DNA of 64,000 bases. It comes from JAQUOA01 sp037443785 (GTDB taxonomy: Bacteria > Bacteroidota > Ignavibacteria > UBA10030 > UBA8401). Numbering within the stretch: the stretch's first letter is position 1; the number at the start of each line of letters is the position of its first letter. The translations under genes and the position numbers were made by a program. The notes under the pieces were generated by a model. The model made no database searches. It was not told where the DNA came from and was given only the letters and a program-made list of their open reading frames with translations. Location: contig JBBINR010000011.1 of assembly GCA_037443785.1 (NCBI GenBank), forward strand, positions 35,258 to 99,257, read 5' to 3'. Shown here piece by piece: positions 1-7,497 of the stretch.

Positions 1-1
1 G

Positions 2-64
2 TTGAAAGAAGTTTTTGCAGAAACCTATGAAGCGTATTGCACGAAAGTTCGGCGGTGGCTGTAG
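2..64 (+). CDS. C-terminal end of an isoprenylcysteine methyltransferase-like protein (partial)
   Basis: An open frame enters from the left edge and ends at a TAG at 62-64. The 20 visible residues, LKEVFAETYEAYCTKVRRWL, resemble the last helix of the isoprenylcysteine carboxyl methyltransferase/phospholipid methyltransferase family (ICMT/PEMT), whose members typically end in an E..Y..YC..V.R pattern. These are polytopic membrane methyltransferases that use S-adenosylmethionine. Only the tail is present, so the assignment rests on this short pattern and on the frame staying open up to the edge. It could be another protein with a similar amphipathic tail. Confidence 0.45.
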   Translation: MKEVFAETYEAYCTKVRRWL

Positions 65-134
65 CAAAACACTCGTTGCAATTCCTCTCCATTTTCTTTA
101 AACTGCACAAGAAATTTTTAGGAGCACCAATAAA

Positions 135-220
135 CGTCATCCCGAAGCTTGAATAAAAACATTTCAAGGCAGGTTTATTTTGGGATCTATAAAAGATGCT
201 GAACCGAGTTCAGCATGACG
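135..220. repeat. Dispersed intergenic repeat with terminal inverted ends
   Basis: The segment opens with CGTCATCCCGAAGCTTGA and closes with CTGAACCGAGTTCAGCATGACG. The ends CGTCAT and ATGACG are inverted, and GCTGAAC/GTTCAGC forms an inner hairpin near the right end. The wording (GTCATCC, GGATCT, AAAGATGCTGAA, TTCAGCATGAC) matches a class of short non-coding repeats that I know to be widely scattered in Bacteroidota-type genomes. No coding capacity is visible. The element sits between the partial methyltransferase gene and the structured segment ahead of the restriction genes. Confidence 0.5.
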
Positions 221-256
221 AACATAAAAAAACATATAACAATTTTTAACATAGCG

Positions 257-399
257 TAGTCAGACGACTATCTTGCTCTAAAACCTGAGAATTTTTAAGC
301 ACTCAAGATAGATGTCAGCCACGCCCGAAAGGGCGCGGGCTGATGTTTTCTTTGAGTGCGGGCGCTCTCAGGTGCCTTGAGCAGAGAAACATTGGTTTC
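257..399. ncRNA. Candidate structured RNA upstream of the type III restriction-modification genes
   Basis: A series of perfectly nested complementary segments is visible: 283-290 with 366-373 (8 bp), 299-306 with 352-359 (8 bp), 314-320 with 338-344 (7 bp with one G-U), and 322-326 with 331-335 (5 bp) closed by a GAAA tetraloop at 327-330. The outer pair 275-278 with 379-382 extends the helix. It is flanked by two small hairpins, 257-270 (loop AGAC) and 386-399 (loop ATTG). There is no open reading frame. The strand cannot be decided from the sequence. It may be a long 5' leader of mod, an independent small RNA, or a palindromic mobile remnant. I do not recognise a known RNA family. Confidence 0.45.
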
Positions 400-432
400 G
401 CGCCTTTTGTTTTTCTGATAGACTAAAACTGC

Positions 433-448
433 GCCTCTGATTTGAGGC
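433..448 (+). promoter_or_regulatory. Hairpin covering the mod ribosome binding site
   Basis: GCCTC at 433-437 can pair with GAGGC at 444-448 around a TGATTT loop. The right arm contains the only Shine-Dalgarno-like sequence (GAGG, 444-447) before the ATG at 451, so folding would hide the site. This suggests translational limitation of the methyltransferase subunit. That is an inference from the fold only. Confidence 0.4.
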
Positions 449-450
449 AT

Positions 451-2955
451 ATGACAAAGGAACAACGTTTCTTCAATGCATTAAAGGAAATATTTATTGG
501 TGCAAAAGTTGAAGGTGAATCAGGCTATATAAATTTGATGAAAATAAAATCACGCTATTACGAATCGGCAGTATTTCCTGCTCTTCAGCGTGATATTGAA
601 AAAGCATTAAAACCATTTCCAGATTTCCGCGAAGAACTTTTCGATAAACTCTACACGTTTTTTCATCGCTACTTTTCAAAGTCCGGATCAATCTATTTTA
701 ACTATACGCCTATTCATCAAAATGTGTACGAGAAAATTTACACTGATGAAAAAGATGTTGTCTTGTTCTGGAAAACTCACATGTTATATTATGTGAAAAC
801 GGATCGACTGTTTAATAGTTTGGAGATAGAGTCAGATGGAGCAAAATTCTTTTTCGATGCATCAAAACTTGAGCACAAAAAGGCAAATGAAAAACGGGAT
901 TTAATTTACGAATTCAAAGAGGTACGTAAAGATAAATCGATTTCATTTCTTGTTTATTATTCGGAACGGGGCAGGCAAACAAAAACAGATGATATTCTTA
1001 AGCAACTGAAGAAATCAGACATCACGATAACACAAGAAAACCTTGAACGAGCGTTTCGGGTGTTTGAGAAACAAAGTGAAGTAGATTATTTCATTAACAA
1101 GAATGCAAAACAGTTCTTACGAGAACAATTCGATCTCTGGATGTATCAATATCTTTTTAGCGGACAAACCGAATATGCTGAAAAGCGCATTAAGCAATTG
1201 CAAACATTAAAAGAGATAGCATTCAACATTATTGATTTTATTGCTCAGTTTGAAGATGAATTGGTAAGGATTTGGAACAAACCAAAGTTCGTTCTTAATT
1301 CTAACTATGTAATTACTATAGATAGAATTGCCGAGAAAAATTTTCCCCTTGTAGAAACAATTTTAAAGCACGCGGGAATAGCAACACAAATTGAAGAATG
1401 GAAATTACTGGGCATTATTGATAACAAGTTTAAGAAAACTGATGTCATTGCAACCGATCTTCATGGAAAATCTCTTTCAAAACAATATCGGACATTGCCT
1501 ATTGATACAAAGTATTTCAAAGATTTGGAGTTGGTTGTACTTGGTCTATTTGATAACCTCGACCAATCACTAGATGGCTGGTTAATCAAGAGTGAAAACT
1601 ATCAGGCATTGAATACGATTCTGCCAAAATTCAGAGATCAAGTTCAACAAATTTATATTGACCCTCCCTTCAATAAAGAAAAAGATGCGAACTATCTTTA
1701 TTCAGTCAAGTACAAAAATTCCAGTTGGCTGAGTATCTTGGAGAGCCGTGTGAGATTATCTCGAGAATTGTTGCAAGATTCAGGGAATATATTCCTTCGA
1801 TGCGATTACAATGGTAATATGCTGGCACGATCAATGATGGATGAAATTTATGACGATGGAAATTTTAAAAATGAAATTGTTGTAAAGCGTGGGAAAATTC
1901 AATTTGGAGAATCATCAAAATATACAGTCTCGACAGATTCTTTATATTGGTATGCAAAATCTGATGATTATTATTTTAACAAATTCAAAAGAGCCAGATA
2001 TGCACATGAACCAAAACAAAGCAATATGATTCTGCGAGGTGAACGTTTCCCAAGAGAGAGAATATTTGTGGACGAGAAGGGAAAACAAAGAACTTTATTG
2101 TCTCCGCCAAACACACATTTTAAATTTATTCAAACTAAAGTCAATAAAATGACAGAACAAGGTTTAATATGGCTTGGCAGAAGTAGGGATGGTTTAGAGA
2201 GTGGATTTATGGAGTTGGTTAATGAAAAATGGACAAAGACTGAATTAGTCCCATCTTACAAACTGAACTTAGATAAGGCAATAGATACTAATTGGACAGA
2301 TATTTCTGGCTATGCATCGACTTGGGGATTTGACACAGAGAATTCTGAGTTGCTCTTACGGAGAGCATTGGAAACCGGCTCTGAAGAAACTGAAATTGTT
2401 TGTGATTTTTTCCTAGGATCAGGAACTACAATTGCTGTTGCACATAAATTGAAAAGGAAATGGATTGGTATTGAACTTGGTGAACATATTTATTCTTTTT
2501 CAAATGAAAAAGAAAAGAAATCGGGTATTCTGATTAGAATGAAAGAAGTGCTTTTTGGAAGTGGTAACCATGAACCATCTGGAATTTCTAGAGAAACAAA
2601 ATGGAAAGGTGGTGGCTTTTTTAAATATTATGAGATGGAACAATACGAAGAGACATTGAAAAAGGTAAAGTATGACGAAAACACATTATTCTCTTCAACA
2701 AAACCATATGACAATTATATTTTCTTAAAAGATAAAAAACTGCTGGACGTATTAGAGATTGATTACAAGAAAAACAAAGTCAACGTCAATCTCTCCACAC
2801 TTTACGATCACATCGATATTGCCGAAACGTTATCAAACCTAAAAGGGAAATGGATAAAACGAATTACAAAAGATGAAGTTGTATTCGACGACGGTGAAAC
2901 AATCAATTTGAATCAACTCGACTACAAACTTATTAAAGATTTGATTTGGTGGTAA
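451..2955 (+). CDS. mod: Type III restriction-modification system DNA methyltransferase (Mod)
   Basis: Product of 834 residues. It methylates adenine in one strand of an asymmetric site and provides sequence recognition for the Mod-Res complex. The catalytic DPPF (motif IV) lies at about residues 404-407, and the S-adenosylmethionine motif FFLGSG (motif I) at about 653-658. Motif IV before motif I is the beta-class order expected of type III Mod subunits. The region between them is the likely target-recognition domain. The long N-terminal part (about 400 residues before DPPF) is larger than in EcoP15I-type Mod and resembles the site-specific methyltransferases found next to large Res helicases. 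A TTG at 442 in the same frame is possible, but ATG 451 with GAGG just upstream is preferred. The res gene follows after 73 bp on the same strand. No frameshift is visible. Confidence 0.88.
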   Translation: MTKEQRFFNALKEIFIGAKVEGESGYINLMKIKSRYYESAVFPALQRDIEKALKPFPDFREELFDKLYTFFHRYFSKSGSIYFNYTPIHQNVYEKIYTDEKDVVLFWKTHMLYYVKTDRLFNSLEIESDGAKFFFDASKLEHKKANEKRDLIYEFKEVRKDKSISFLVYYSERGRQTKTDDILKQLKKSDITITQENLERAFRVFEKQSEVDYFINKNAKQFLREQFDLWMYQYLFSGQTEYAEKRIKQLQTLKEIAFNIIDFIAQFEDELVRIWNKPKFVLNSNYVITIDRIAEKNFPLVETILKHAGIATQIEEWKLLGIIDNKFKKTDVIATDLHGKSLSKQYRTLPIDTKYFKDLELVVLGLFDNLDQSLDGWLIKSENYQALNTILPKFRDQVQQIYIDPPFNKEKDANYLYSVKYKNSSWLSILESRVRLSRELLQDSGNIFLRCDYNGNMLARSMMDEIYDDGNFKNEIVVKRGKIQFGESSKYTVSTDSLYWYAKSDDYYFNKFKRARYAHEPKQSNMILRGERFPRERIFVDEKGKQRTLLSPPNTHFKFIQTKVNKMTEQGLIWLGRSRDGLESGFMELVNEKWTKTELVPSYKLNLDKAIDTNWTDISGYASTWGFDTENSELLLRRALETGSEETEIVCDFFLGSGTTIAVAHKLKRKWIGIELGEHIYSFSNEKEKKSGILIRMKEVLFGSGNHEPSGISRETKWKGGGFFKYYEMEQYEETLKKVKYDENTLFSSTKPYDNYIFLKDKKLLDVLEIDYKKNKVNVNLSTLYDHIDIAETLSNLKGKWIKRITKDEVVFDDGETINLNQLDYKLIKDLIWW

Positions 2956-2963
2956 AATTTTAT

Positions 2964-3016
2964 CCCCTCTGTCCTTCTGACATCTCCCCCGTGCAAAGGG
3001 GGAATTAAAGAGGGGG
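2964..3016 (+). repeat. Nested inverted repeat between mod and res
   Basis: CCCCTCT (2964-2970) pairs with AGAGGGG (3009-3015), and inside it CCCCC (2986-2990) pairs with GGGGG (2998-3002) around GTGCAAA. The pyrimidine/purine blocks (CCTCT-GTCCTTCTGACATCT) resemble a repeat often scattered between genes in this bacterial group. The right arm holds the purine-rich segment just ahead of the res start at 3029, so folding could lower translation of res relative to mod. There is no T-tract, so it is not a good terminator. Confidence 0.5.
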
Positions 3017-3028
3017 TAGCCTTACTTT

Positions 3029-5995
3029 ATGAAACGAGAACTCTTACAACATATTATCAGCGATATTCCTGTTGAAAATCTCCCGCCGTTTTGGGTGGCA
3101 ATTGATCATTTATCATTTTCCGATAAGAAAAAATTGTTTGACTATCAACAACAGGCAATATTAAATGCACTAAAAGTGTTAAAGAAATATTACAAAGATT
3201 TCGTCCCTTACTCAAAAAATGAATTGCTATATGCTAATGAAAAACGAAAGATAAGTTTTTACAATTGGTATGTTGAAAATAATTTGCTAAAGGAAAAATT
3301 CCATCTAGAACTTAAAAAATTAAAGAGTGAAATAGGATCATTACTCTCGGAATACTATGCATCAAACAATGGATCCATTCCATTTCATAATTTCGTCAAT
3401 CGAATGAATTTTTGGATGGCAACGGCAAGTGGAAAGAGTGTTGTTCTCATTAAACTTGTCTATATCCTTCGAGAATTAATTTCCCACAACGAGATTCCAT
3501 CGAACGATATTCTTATCCTTACGTATCGTGATGATTTAATTGAACAGATAAAATCTCACATACGTGAGTTTAATTCCTTTCAATCGGATATTTATATTAA
3601 ACTACATGAGTTGAGAAGCTACGAACAAGTAAAACGAGAAAATTCGTCTCTCTTTAGAAATAAGGAAATTAACGTCTTTATTTACCGTTCTGACAATTTA
3701 AGCGATGACCATAAAGAAAAGATTGTTGATTTTAGGAATTATGACAATGATGGCAAGTGGTACATCTTTTTAGATGAAGCACACAAAGGAGATAAAGAAG
3801 ACTCAAAGCGGCAGCATATTTACTCAATTCTTTCTCGCAATGGTTTTCTTTTTAATTTTTCTGCAACATTTACCGACGAAAGAGATTACGTCACAACCGC
3901 TTTCAATTTTAATTTGGCAGAATATATTCGATCCGGCTACGGCAAGCATATAACAATCCTAGAACAAGAAATAAGACAGTTTCGATCTGATGAAGATTAT
4001 ACTGAAGTTGAAAAACAAAAGATTGTTCTTAAGACACTCATCATGCTTGCGTATATAAAAAAGAATTGGGAGAAATTAGGCAAAAAGAAATCGGAAATGT
4101 ATCATAATCCGATGATGGTAACGTTGGTAAACTCAGTCAATACAGAAAATGCCGATTTGAAATTATTTTTTCGAGAGTTGGAAAAGATAGGCAATGCAAG
4201 GGTAAAAGAAACAACGTTCGAATCTGCATTGCGCGAGTTGTTGGACGAATTTTCAAAAGTAACTGAATATCTTTATGAAAGCGATGAACCTGTAATTATA
4301 GATAAAGACATTTTACGCAAGATCAAACAATCGGATATTCTCCAATTGGTTTTTAATACTTCAAAACCAGGTAATATTGAAGCCATAGTTCGGCCGTCGA
4401 ATAAACAGGAATTGGTATTTCGATTGAAATCTGCCACAAAGCCATTTGCGCTTATTAAAATTGGAGATATTTCTTCGTGGATCAAAGAAGAACTTTCAAA
4501 TTACGATGTCGAGGAACGCTTTGAAGATGAAACATATTTTGAGAATTTGAATAAAGACGATTCCGATATTAATATTTTAATGGGCTCAAGAAGTTTCTAT
4601 GAAGGGTGGGATTCAAATCGTCCAAATGTTCTCAACTATATTAATATTGGTACTGGTGACGATGCGTATAAGTTTATTTTGCAGTCCGTAGGTCGCGGTG
4701 TAAGAGTTGAGCCAATAAAAAATAAACGAAAACGGCTGAAGCAATTATTTCTTGGCGAAGAAATTGACAATGAAATATATCAAGCAGGGAAAGAAATTTC
4801 GCCGGCTACAGAAACTCTCTTTATTTTTGGAACAAACCGAATTACGCTCACTTCTGTAATTGAAAGAATGAAAGAGGAGGGTGGTGCAAAAGAAGAGAAA
4901 CAATTAGAATTGTTCCTTAATCCGGAAGTAAAGGATCGCACACTTCTCGTTCCTACGTACAAAATATCTGATACATTAAAGTTTGAAAATACGAAAAAAT
5001 TTGAAGTATCTGATTCGGATTTGCATTTGATAGATGAGTATATTTCTGATCTTGATGACAGAATACTGCTGATGCATCATGTTACATATCCCAAGATACT
5101 AGAAGTATTACGAAATGGATTAAAAGAAAAGCGAAAACACTTTGTGCCAATTGATAGGTCGTTTGATGATCCGGATTTTTTATTGAGTAGGATATTTGAA
5201 TTTTATCGTATCTCTCCAAGGGAATTCAGCCTTTTCAAGCCGATTGAAAACGAAATACAACATTACAAAAAAATACAAGTTGCACTTTCTATCTACGAAA
5301 ACTTGTTGACCGCAGCAAAATCAGTTTTGAAATCCGAAGAGTTGGAAAAAATCCAAAATGAAGCGGAGCATTTACTAAAACAAAAGAAAATATCATTAAA
5401 AGAATACACGAAAAGAATTACAGAATCGGCAAAAGGTGTAAAAGATAGTGATACCGTTTATTATCAAAGTTCTGTGCTACACATTAAACAGCTTCCACAC
5501 CATTATTATTTACCTGTGATATATAGCGATGATGAAAAGATTGCAATTATTAACCACATCATACGACACAAAAGCGAAGTGAAATTTGTTAATGAACTAG
5601 AGAAAGCGATAAACGAAGGGAATAATCCTTTTAAGGAATACGATTGGTGGATGTTCAGCAAACTTGATGAGCACATTGACCAAATCTATATTCCTTATTT
5701 CAATCCGCAGATAAATGATTATTCACGCTTCTGCCCGGATTTTGTTTTTTGGTTGCAAAAAGGAAATCGATATTCAATCATCTTTGTGGATCCTAAAGGA
5801 ACAGAGTATGCTTCTGGGTATAGAAAAATTGATGGGTATAAAGAAGTATTTGAAGAAAACGAGAAAAGAAAAGTTTTTCAGTTTAATGGTTTTGAAGTTG
5901 ATGTAAAGGTAAAATTATTTACAATTCAAAAAAGCGTAGTTCCACAAGAGTATAGGCAATATTGGTTTGATGATGTAACCGAAATAACCATGTAG
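3029..5995 (+). CDS. res: Type III restriction endonuclease subunit (Res)
   Basis: Product of 988 residues: an ATP-dependent translocase and nuclease that works with Mod to cleave unmodified DNA. Helicase superfamily 2 motifs are visible in order: Walker A ATASGKS at about 132-138, DEAH at about 249-252, SAT (FNFSATF) shortly after, and motif VI QSVGRGVR at about 552-559. A C-terminal PD-(D/E)xK nuclease core is seen as PD at about 903-904 and DPK at about 921-923 (FVDPKG). Length and domain order agree with complete type III Res proteins. It lies directly downstream of mod, with which it almost certainly forms one operon. All key residues are present, so the system looks functional. Confidence 0.9.
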   Translation: MKRELLQHIISDIPVENLPPFWVAIDHLSFSDKKKLFDYQQQAILNALKVLKKYYKDFVPYSKNELLYANEKRKISFYNWYVENNLLKEKFHLELKKLKSEIGSLLSEYYASNNGSIPFHNFVNRMNFWMATASGKSVVLIKLVYILRELISHNEIPSNDILILTYRDDLIEQIKSHIREFNSFQSDIYIKLHELRSYEQVKRENSSLFRNKEINVFIYRSDNLSDDHKEKIVDFRNYDNDGKWYIFLDEAHKGDKEDSKRQHIYSILSRNGFLFNFSATFTDERDYVTTAFNFNLAEYIRSGYGKHITILEQEIRQFRSDEDYTEVEKQKIVLKTLIMLAYIKKNWEKLGKKKSEMYHNPMMVTLVNSVNTENADLKLFFRELEKIGNARVKETTFESALRELLDEFSKVTEYLYESDEPVIIDKDILRKIKQSDILQLVFNTSKPGNIEAIVRPSNKQELVFRLKSATKPFALIKIGDISSWIKEELSNYDVEERFEDETYFENLNKDDSDINILMGSRSFYEGWDSNRPNVLNYINIGTGDDAYKFILQSVGRGVRVEPIKNKRKRLKQLFLGEEIDNEIYQAGKEISPATETLFIFGTNRITLTSVIERMKEEGGAKEEKQLELFLNPEVKDRTLLVPTYKISDTLKFENTKKFEVSDSDLHLIDEYISDLDDRILLMHHVTYPKILEVLRNGLKEKRKHFVPIDRSFDDPDFLLSRIFEFYRISPREFSLFKPIENEIQHYKKIQVALSIYENLLTAAKSVLKSEELEKIQNEAEHLLKQKKISLKEYTKRITESAKGVKDSDTVYYQSSVLHIKQLPHHYYLPVIYSDDEKIAIINHIIRHKSEVKFVNELEKAINEGNNPFKEYDWWMFSKLDEHIDQIYIPYFNPQINDYSRFCPDFVFWLQKGNRYSIIFVDPKGTEYASGYRKIDGYKEVFEENEKRKVFQFNGFEVDVKVKLFTIQKSVVPQEYRQYWFDDVTEITM

Positions 5996-6109
5996 TTTTT
6001 TTTATAATTTGGCGAACAGGTCATGGGAATGATAATGCACTGGATACTTCGCTCAATATGACTGCGCACAGCCCGCCAAACAACATGGCGCAACCAGATT
6101 GCCTCGTCG

Positions 6110-6130
6110 TCCCGATAAGAAACATCGGGA
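6110..6130. repeat. Short palindrome between res and the winged-helix gene
   Basis: TCCCGAT (6110-6116) and ATCGGGA (6124-6130) form a perfect 7-bp stem around AAGAAAC, embedded in GCCTCGTCG...CTTCTCGCAATGAC. The wording resembles scattered intergenic repeats of this bacterial group. It lies between two convergent genes and could also act as a weak terminator. Confidence 0.4.
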
Positions 6131-6175
6131 CTTCTCGCAATGACAAATTTTTTTTTGCGTTACGCATGATATATC

Positions 6176-6778
6176 TTACACCGGCTTCTTCAATACTTCC
6201 ATTCCTTTTTCGGTCAATGTAAAATATCCGTTGTTGCGGCTTCCGTGAAATGTGATCCATCCTAATTTTTTAAGTATGCTCATGTCGCGCTGTATGGTGG
6301 AGCGCGATGCGCCAAGTCCCTGCCTGAATTGCTCCGGGGAGATGTTTGCTGACTTCAAGAAGAGCAGCATCTCATCGGCAAGGCGTGAAGGAATGTCATC
6401 TTGCCCGAACGTGAGACAGATCGATTCGCGAGCGACAGTGACAATGACCTGCTGAATCTCGGCTTTCGCCTTTGCAGGCTCAACGATGGGGCGTGAAGCA
6501 TCAACTTTGTCTGTTGTAGATTCAATTAATACACCTGTAGAGTCGACTTTGTCGTTTGTAGCATCAATTAGGTATTGTAAAGACTCAAAGTTGTCATTCC
6601 AAGCATCAAAATTCTCTCGTAAAGAATCAAAGTCGACCTTCATAGCGTCGAATAGGGATCTCAAAAGGTCAAATTTGATCTGTAGAGATTTGTTTGTGGC
6701 GTTTAACGATTCAATTGTATGCTGCAGTGTGTCGGTAGTGAGGTTTTGTGAGGTGCTGCTCGCCGGAAGATTTTGCAT
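6176..6778 (-). CDS. Coiled-coil protein with C-terminal winged-helix DNA-binding domain
   Basis: Product of 200 residues, not recognised as a named family. Residues of about 10-110 are built from repeated short units containing FDSL, FDAW, FESL, IDAT, KVDST and similar, a pattern that suggests a long amphipathic or coiled-coil stretch. Residues of about 130-200 form a winged helix-turn-helix: FRQGLGASRSTIQRDMSILK would be the recognition region, followed by the wing LGWITFHGSRNNGYFTLTEKG. It is convergent with res and transcribed away from the REP repeats. A transcription-regulator or partner-binding role is plausible. A role in controlling the restriction genes is possible by location only. 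Confidence 0.65.
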   Translation of the reverse strand: MQNLPASSTSQNLTTDTLQHTIESLNATNKSLQIKFDLLRSLFDAMKVDFDSLRENFDAWNDNFESLQYLIDATNDKVDSTGVLIESTTDKVDASRPIVEPAKAKAEIQQVIVTVARESICLTFGQDDIPSRLADEMLLFLKSANISPEQFRQGLGASRSTIQRDMSILKKLGWITFHGSRNNGYFTLTEKGMEVLKKPV

Positions 6779-6818
6779 TGTATGCCCTTATGTAGTTTTG
6801 TAAATTTTTTTTGTTGTA

Positions 6819-6912
6819 GGACAAGCATTCTTGCTTGTCCTTGCCCCGATTTGGCGCTCTCAAAGAGAGACAAACAAGAATGTTTCTCAAAGACAAACAA
6901 GAATGTTTGTCT
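6819..6912. repeat. REP-like palindromes on the 3' side of the RAYT transposase gene
   Basis: Three related palindromes lie here: 6819-6840 (9-bp arms GGACAAGCA/TGCTTGTCC, loop TTCT), 6867-6888 (imperfect, centre ACAAGAATGT), and 6891-6912 (arms AGACAAACA/TGTTTGTCT, loop AGAA). The first has the same AGAA centre on the opposite strand. Together with the pair at 7419-7481 they bracket the transposase gene, the arrangement of RAYT-REP units. Confidence 0.7.
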
Positions 6913-7376
6913 TACCATGTAATAATACTGCTGTTATACCACCATCCATGGTAATGCCATGGATCATCGGTTAGTTCTTTTTTGACGGGATTGTGTAACA
7001 TATAAAATATTTTTGTTTTCAACTCTTTTTCATCTCTTACAATTCTGTCATATGATTCGTCCTGCCAAACGGTACCCAATGTATTTCTGGCGGTATTAAT
7101 TTTTCTGGCGCTCACTCCTTTTATTCCTTTCATGATCCGCGATAATGAATATGATGGCATCGGAAAGAGTAAAACGTGGACATGATCGGGCATGATGATG
7201 GCTGCAATGAGAGTGTAAAACTTATTGTCCCCTTCAACAATATGGTGCAGAACGATAGTTTGTTCTTGAATGCTTAGAATATTATTTTTTGCTCTGAAAG
7301 TAACAAAATATATAGCGCCGTCGGCTTCCCAATGTGGTAAATGCCTTGAATGTATTTTTAATGTTCCAAATTCCAT
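6912..7376 (-). CDS. REP-associated tyrosine transposase (RAYT, IS200-like Y1 family)
   Basis: Product of 154 residues. The HUH metal-binding motif is visible as MPDHVHVLLFPMP at about residues 83-95, and the C-terminal helix with the probable catalytic tyrosine as IFYMLHNPVKKEL. The conserved VWQDESYDRIVRDE segment is characteristic of RAYTs. These proteins cut and move single-stranded palindromic REP elements rather than carry their own terminal repeats. The gene is bracketed by REP-like palindromes sharing an AGAA loop, and its stop codon touches the palindrome at 6891-6912. The sequence looks intact, so it may be active. Confidence 0.85.
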   Translation of the reverse strand: MEFGTLKIHSRHLPHWEADGAIYFVTFRAKNNILSIQEQTIVLHHIVEGDNKFYTLIAAIIMPDHVHVLLFPMPSYSLSRIMKGIKGVSARKINTARNTLGTVWQDESYDRIVRDEKELKTKIFYMLHNPVKKELTDDPWHYHGWWYNSSIITW

Positions 7377-7418
7377 TATGGTTGAACAGATATTCTTACC
7401 TGTCGTTTATTGGTCAGT

Positions 7419-7481
7419 CAGGTCGGACAAAAATGTTTGACCTGCTACGTGATGGTCAGGTCAGACAAGAATGTCTGACCT
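7419..7481. repeat. REP-like palindromes on the 5' side of the RAYT transposase gene
   Basis: Two palindromes: 7419-7444 (imperfect, centre GACAAAAATGTT inside CAGGTC...GACCTG) and 7458-7481 (perfect 10-bp arms AGGTCAGACA/TGTCTGACCT, loop AGAA). The inner stem and AGAA loop are shared with the copies beyond the other end of the transposase gene, although the outer stem differs. The 7458-7481 copy lies just past the hutH stop and may also end hutH transcription. Confidence 0.7.
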
Positions 7482-7497
7482 ACCAGGGATGTTAATG

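Noticed and set aside
5996..6030. Rho-independent terminator after res
   Set aside because: There is a T-run at 5997-6004 but no stable hairpin before it.
6486..6803. A + strand gene opposite the winged-helix protein
   Set aside because: It is the complementary frame of a repetitive coiled-coil region and has no family features or ribosome site.
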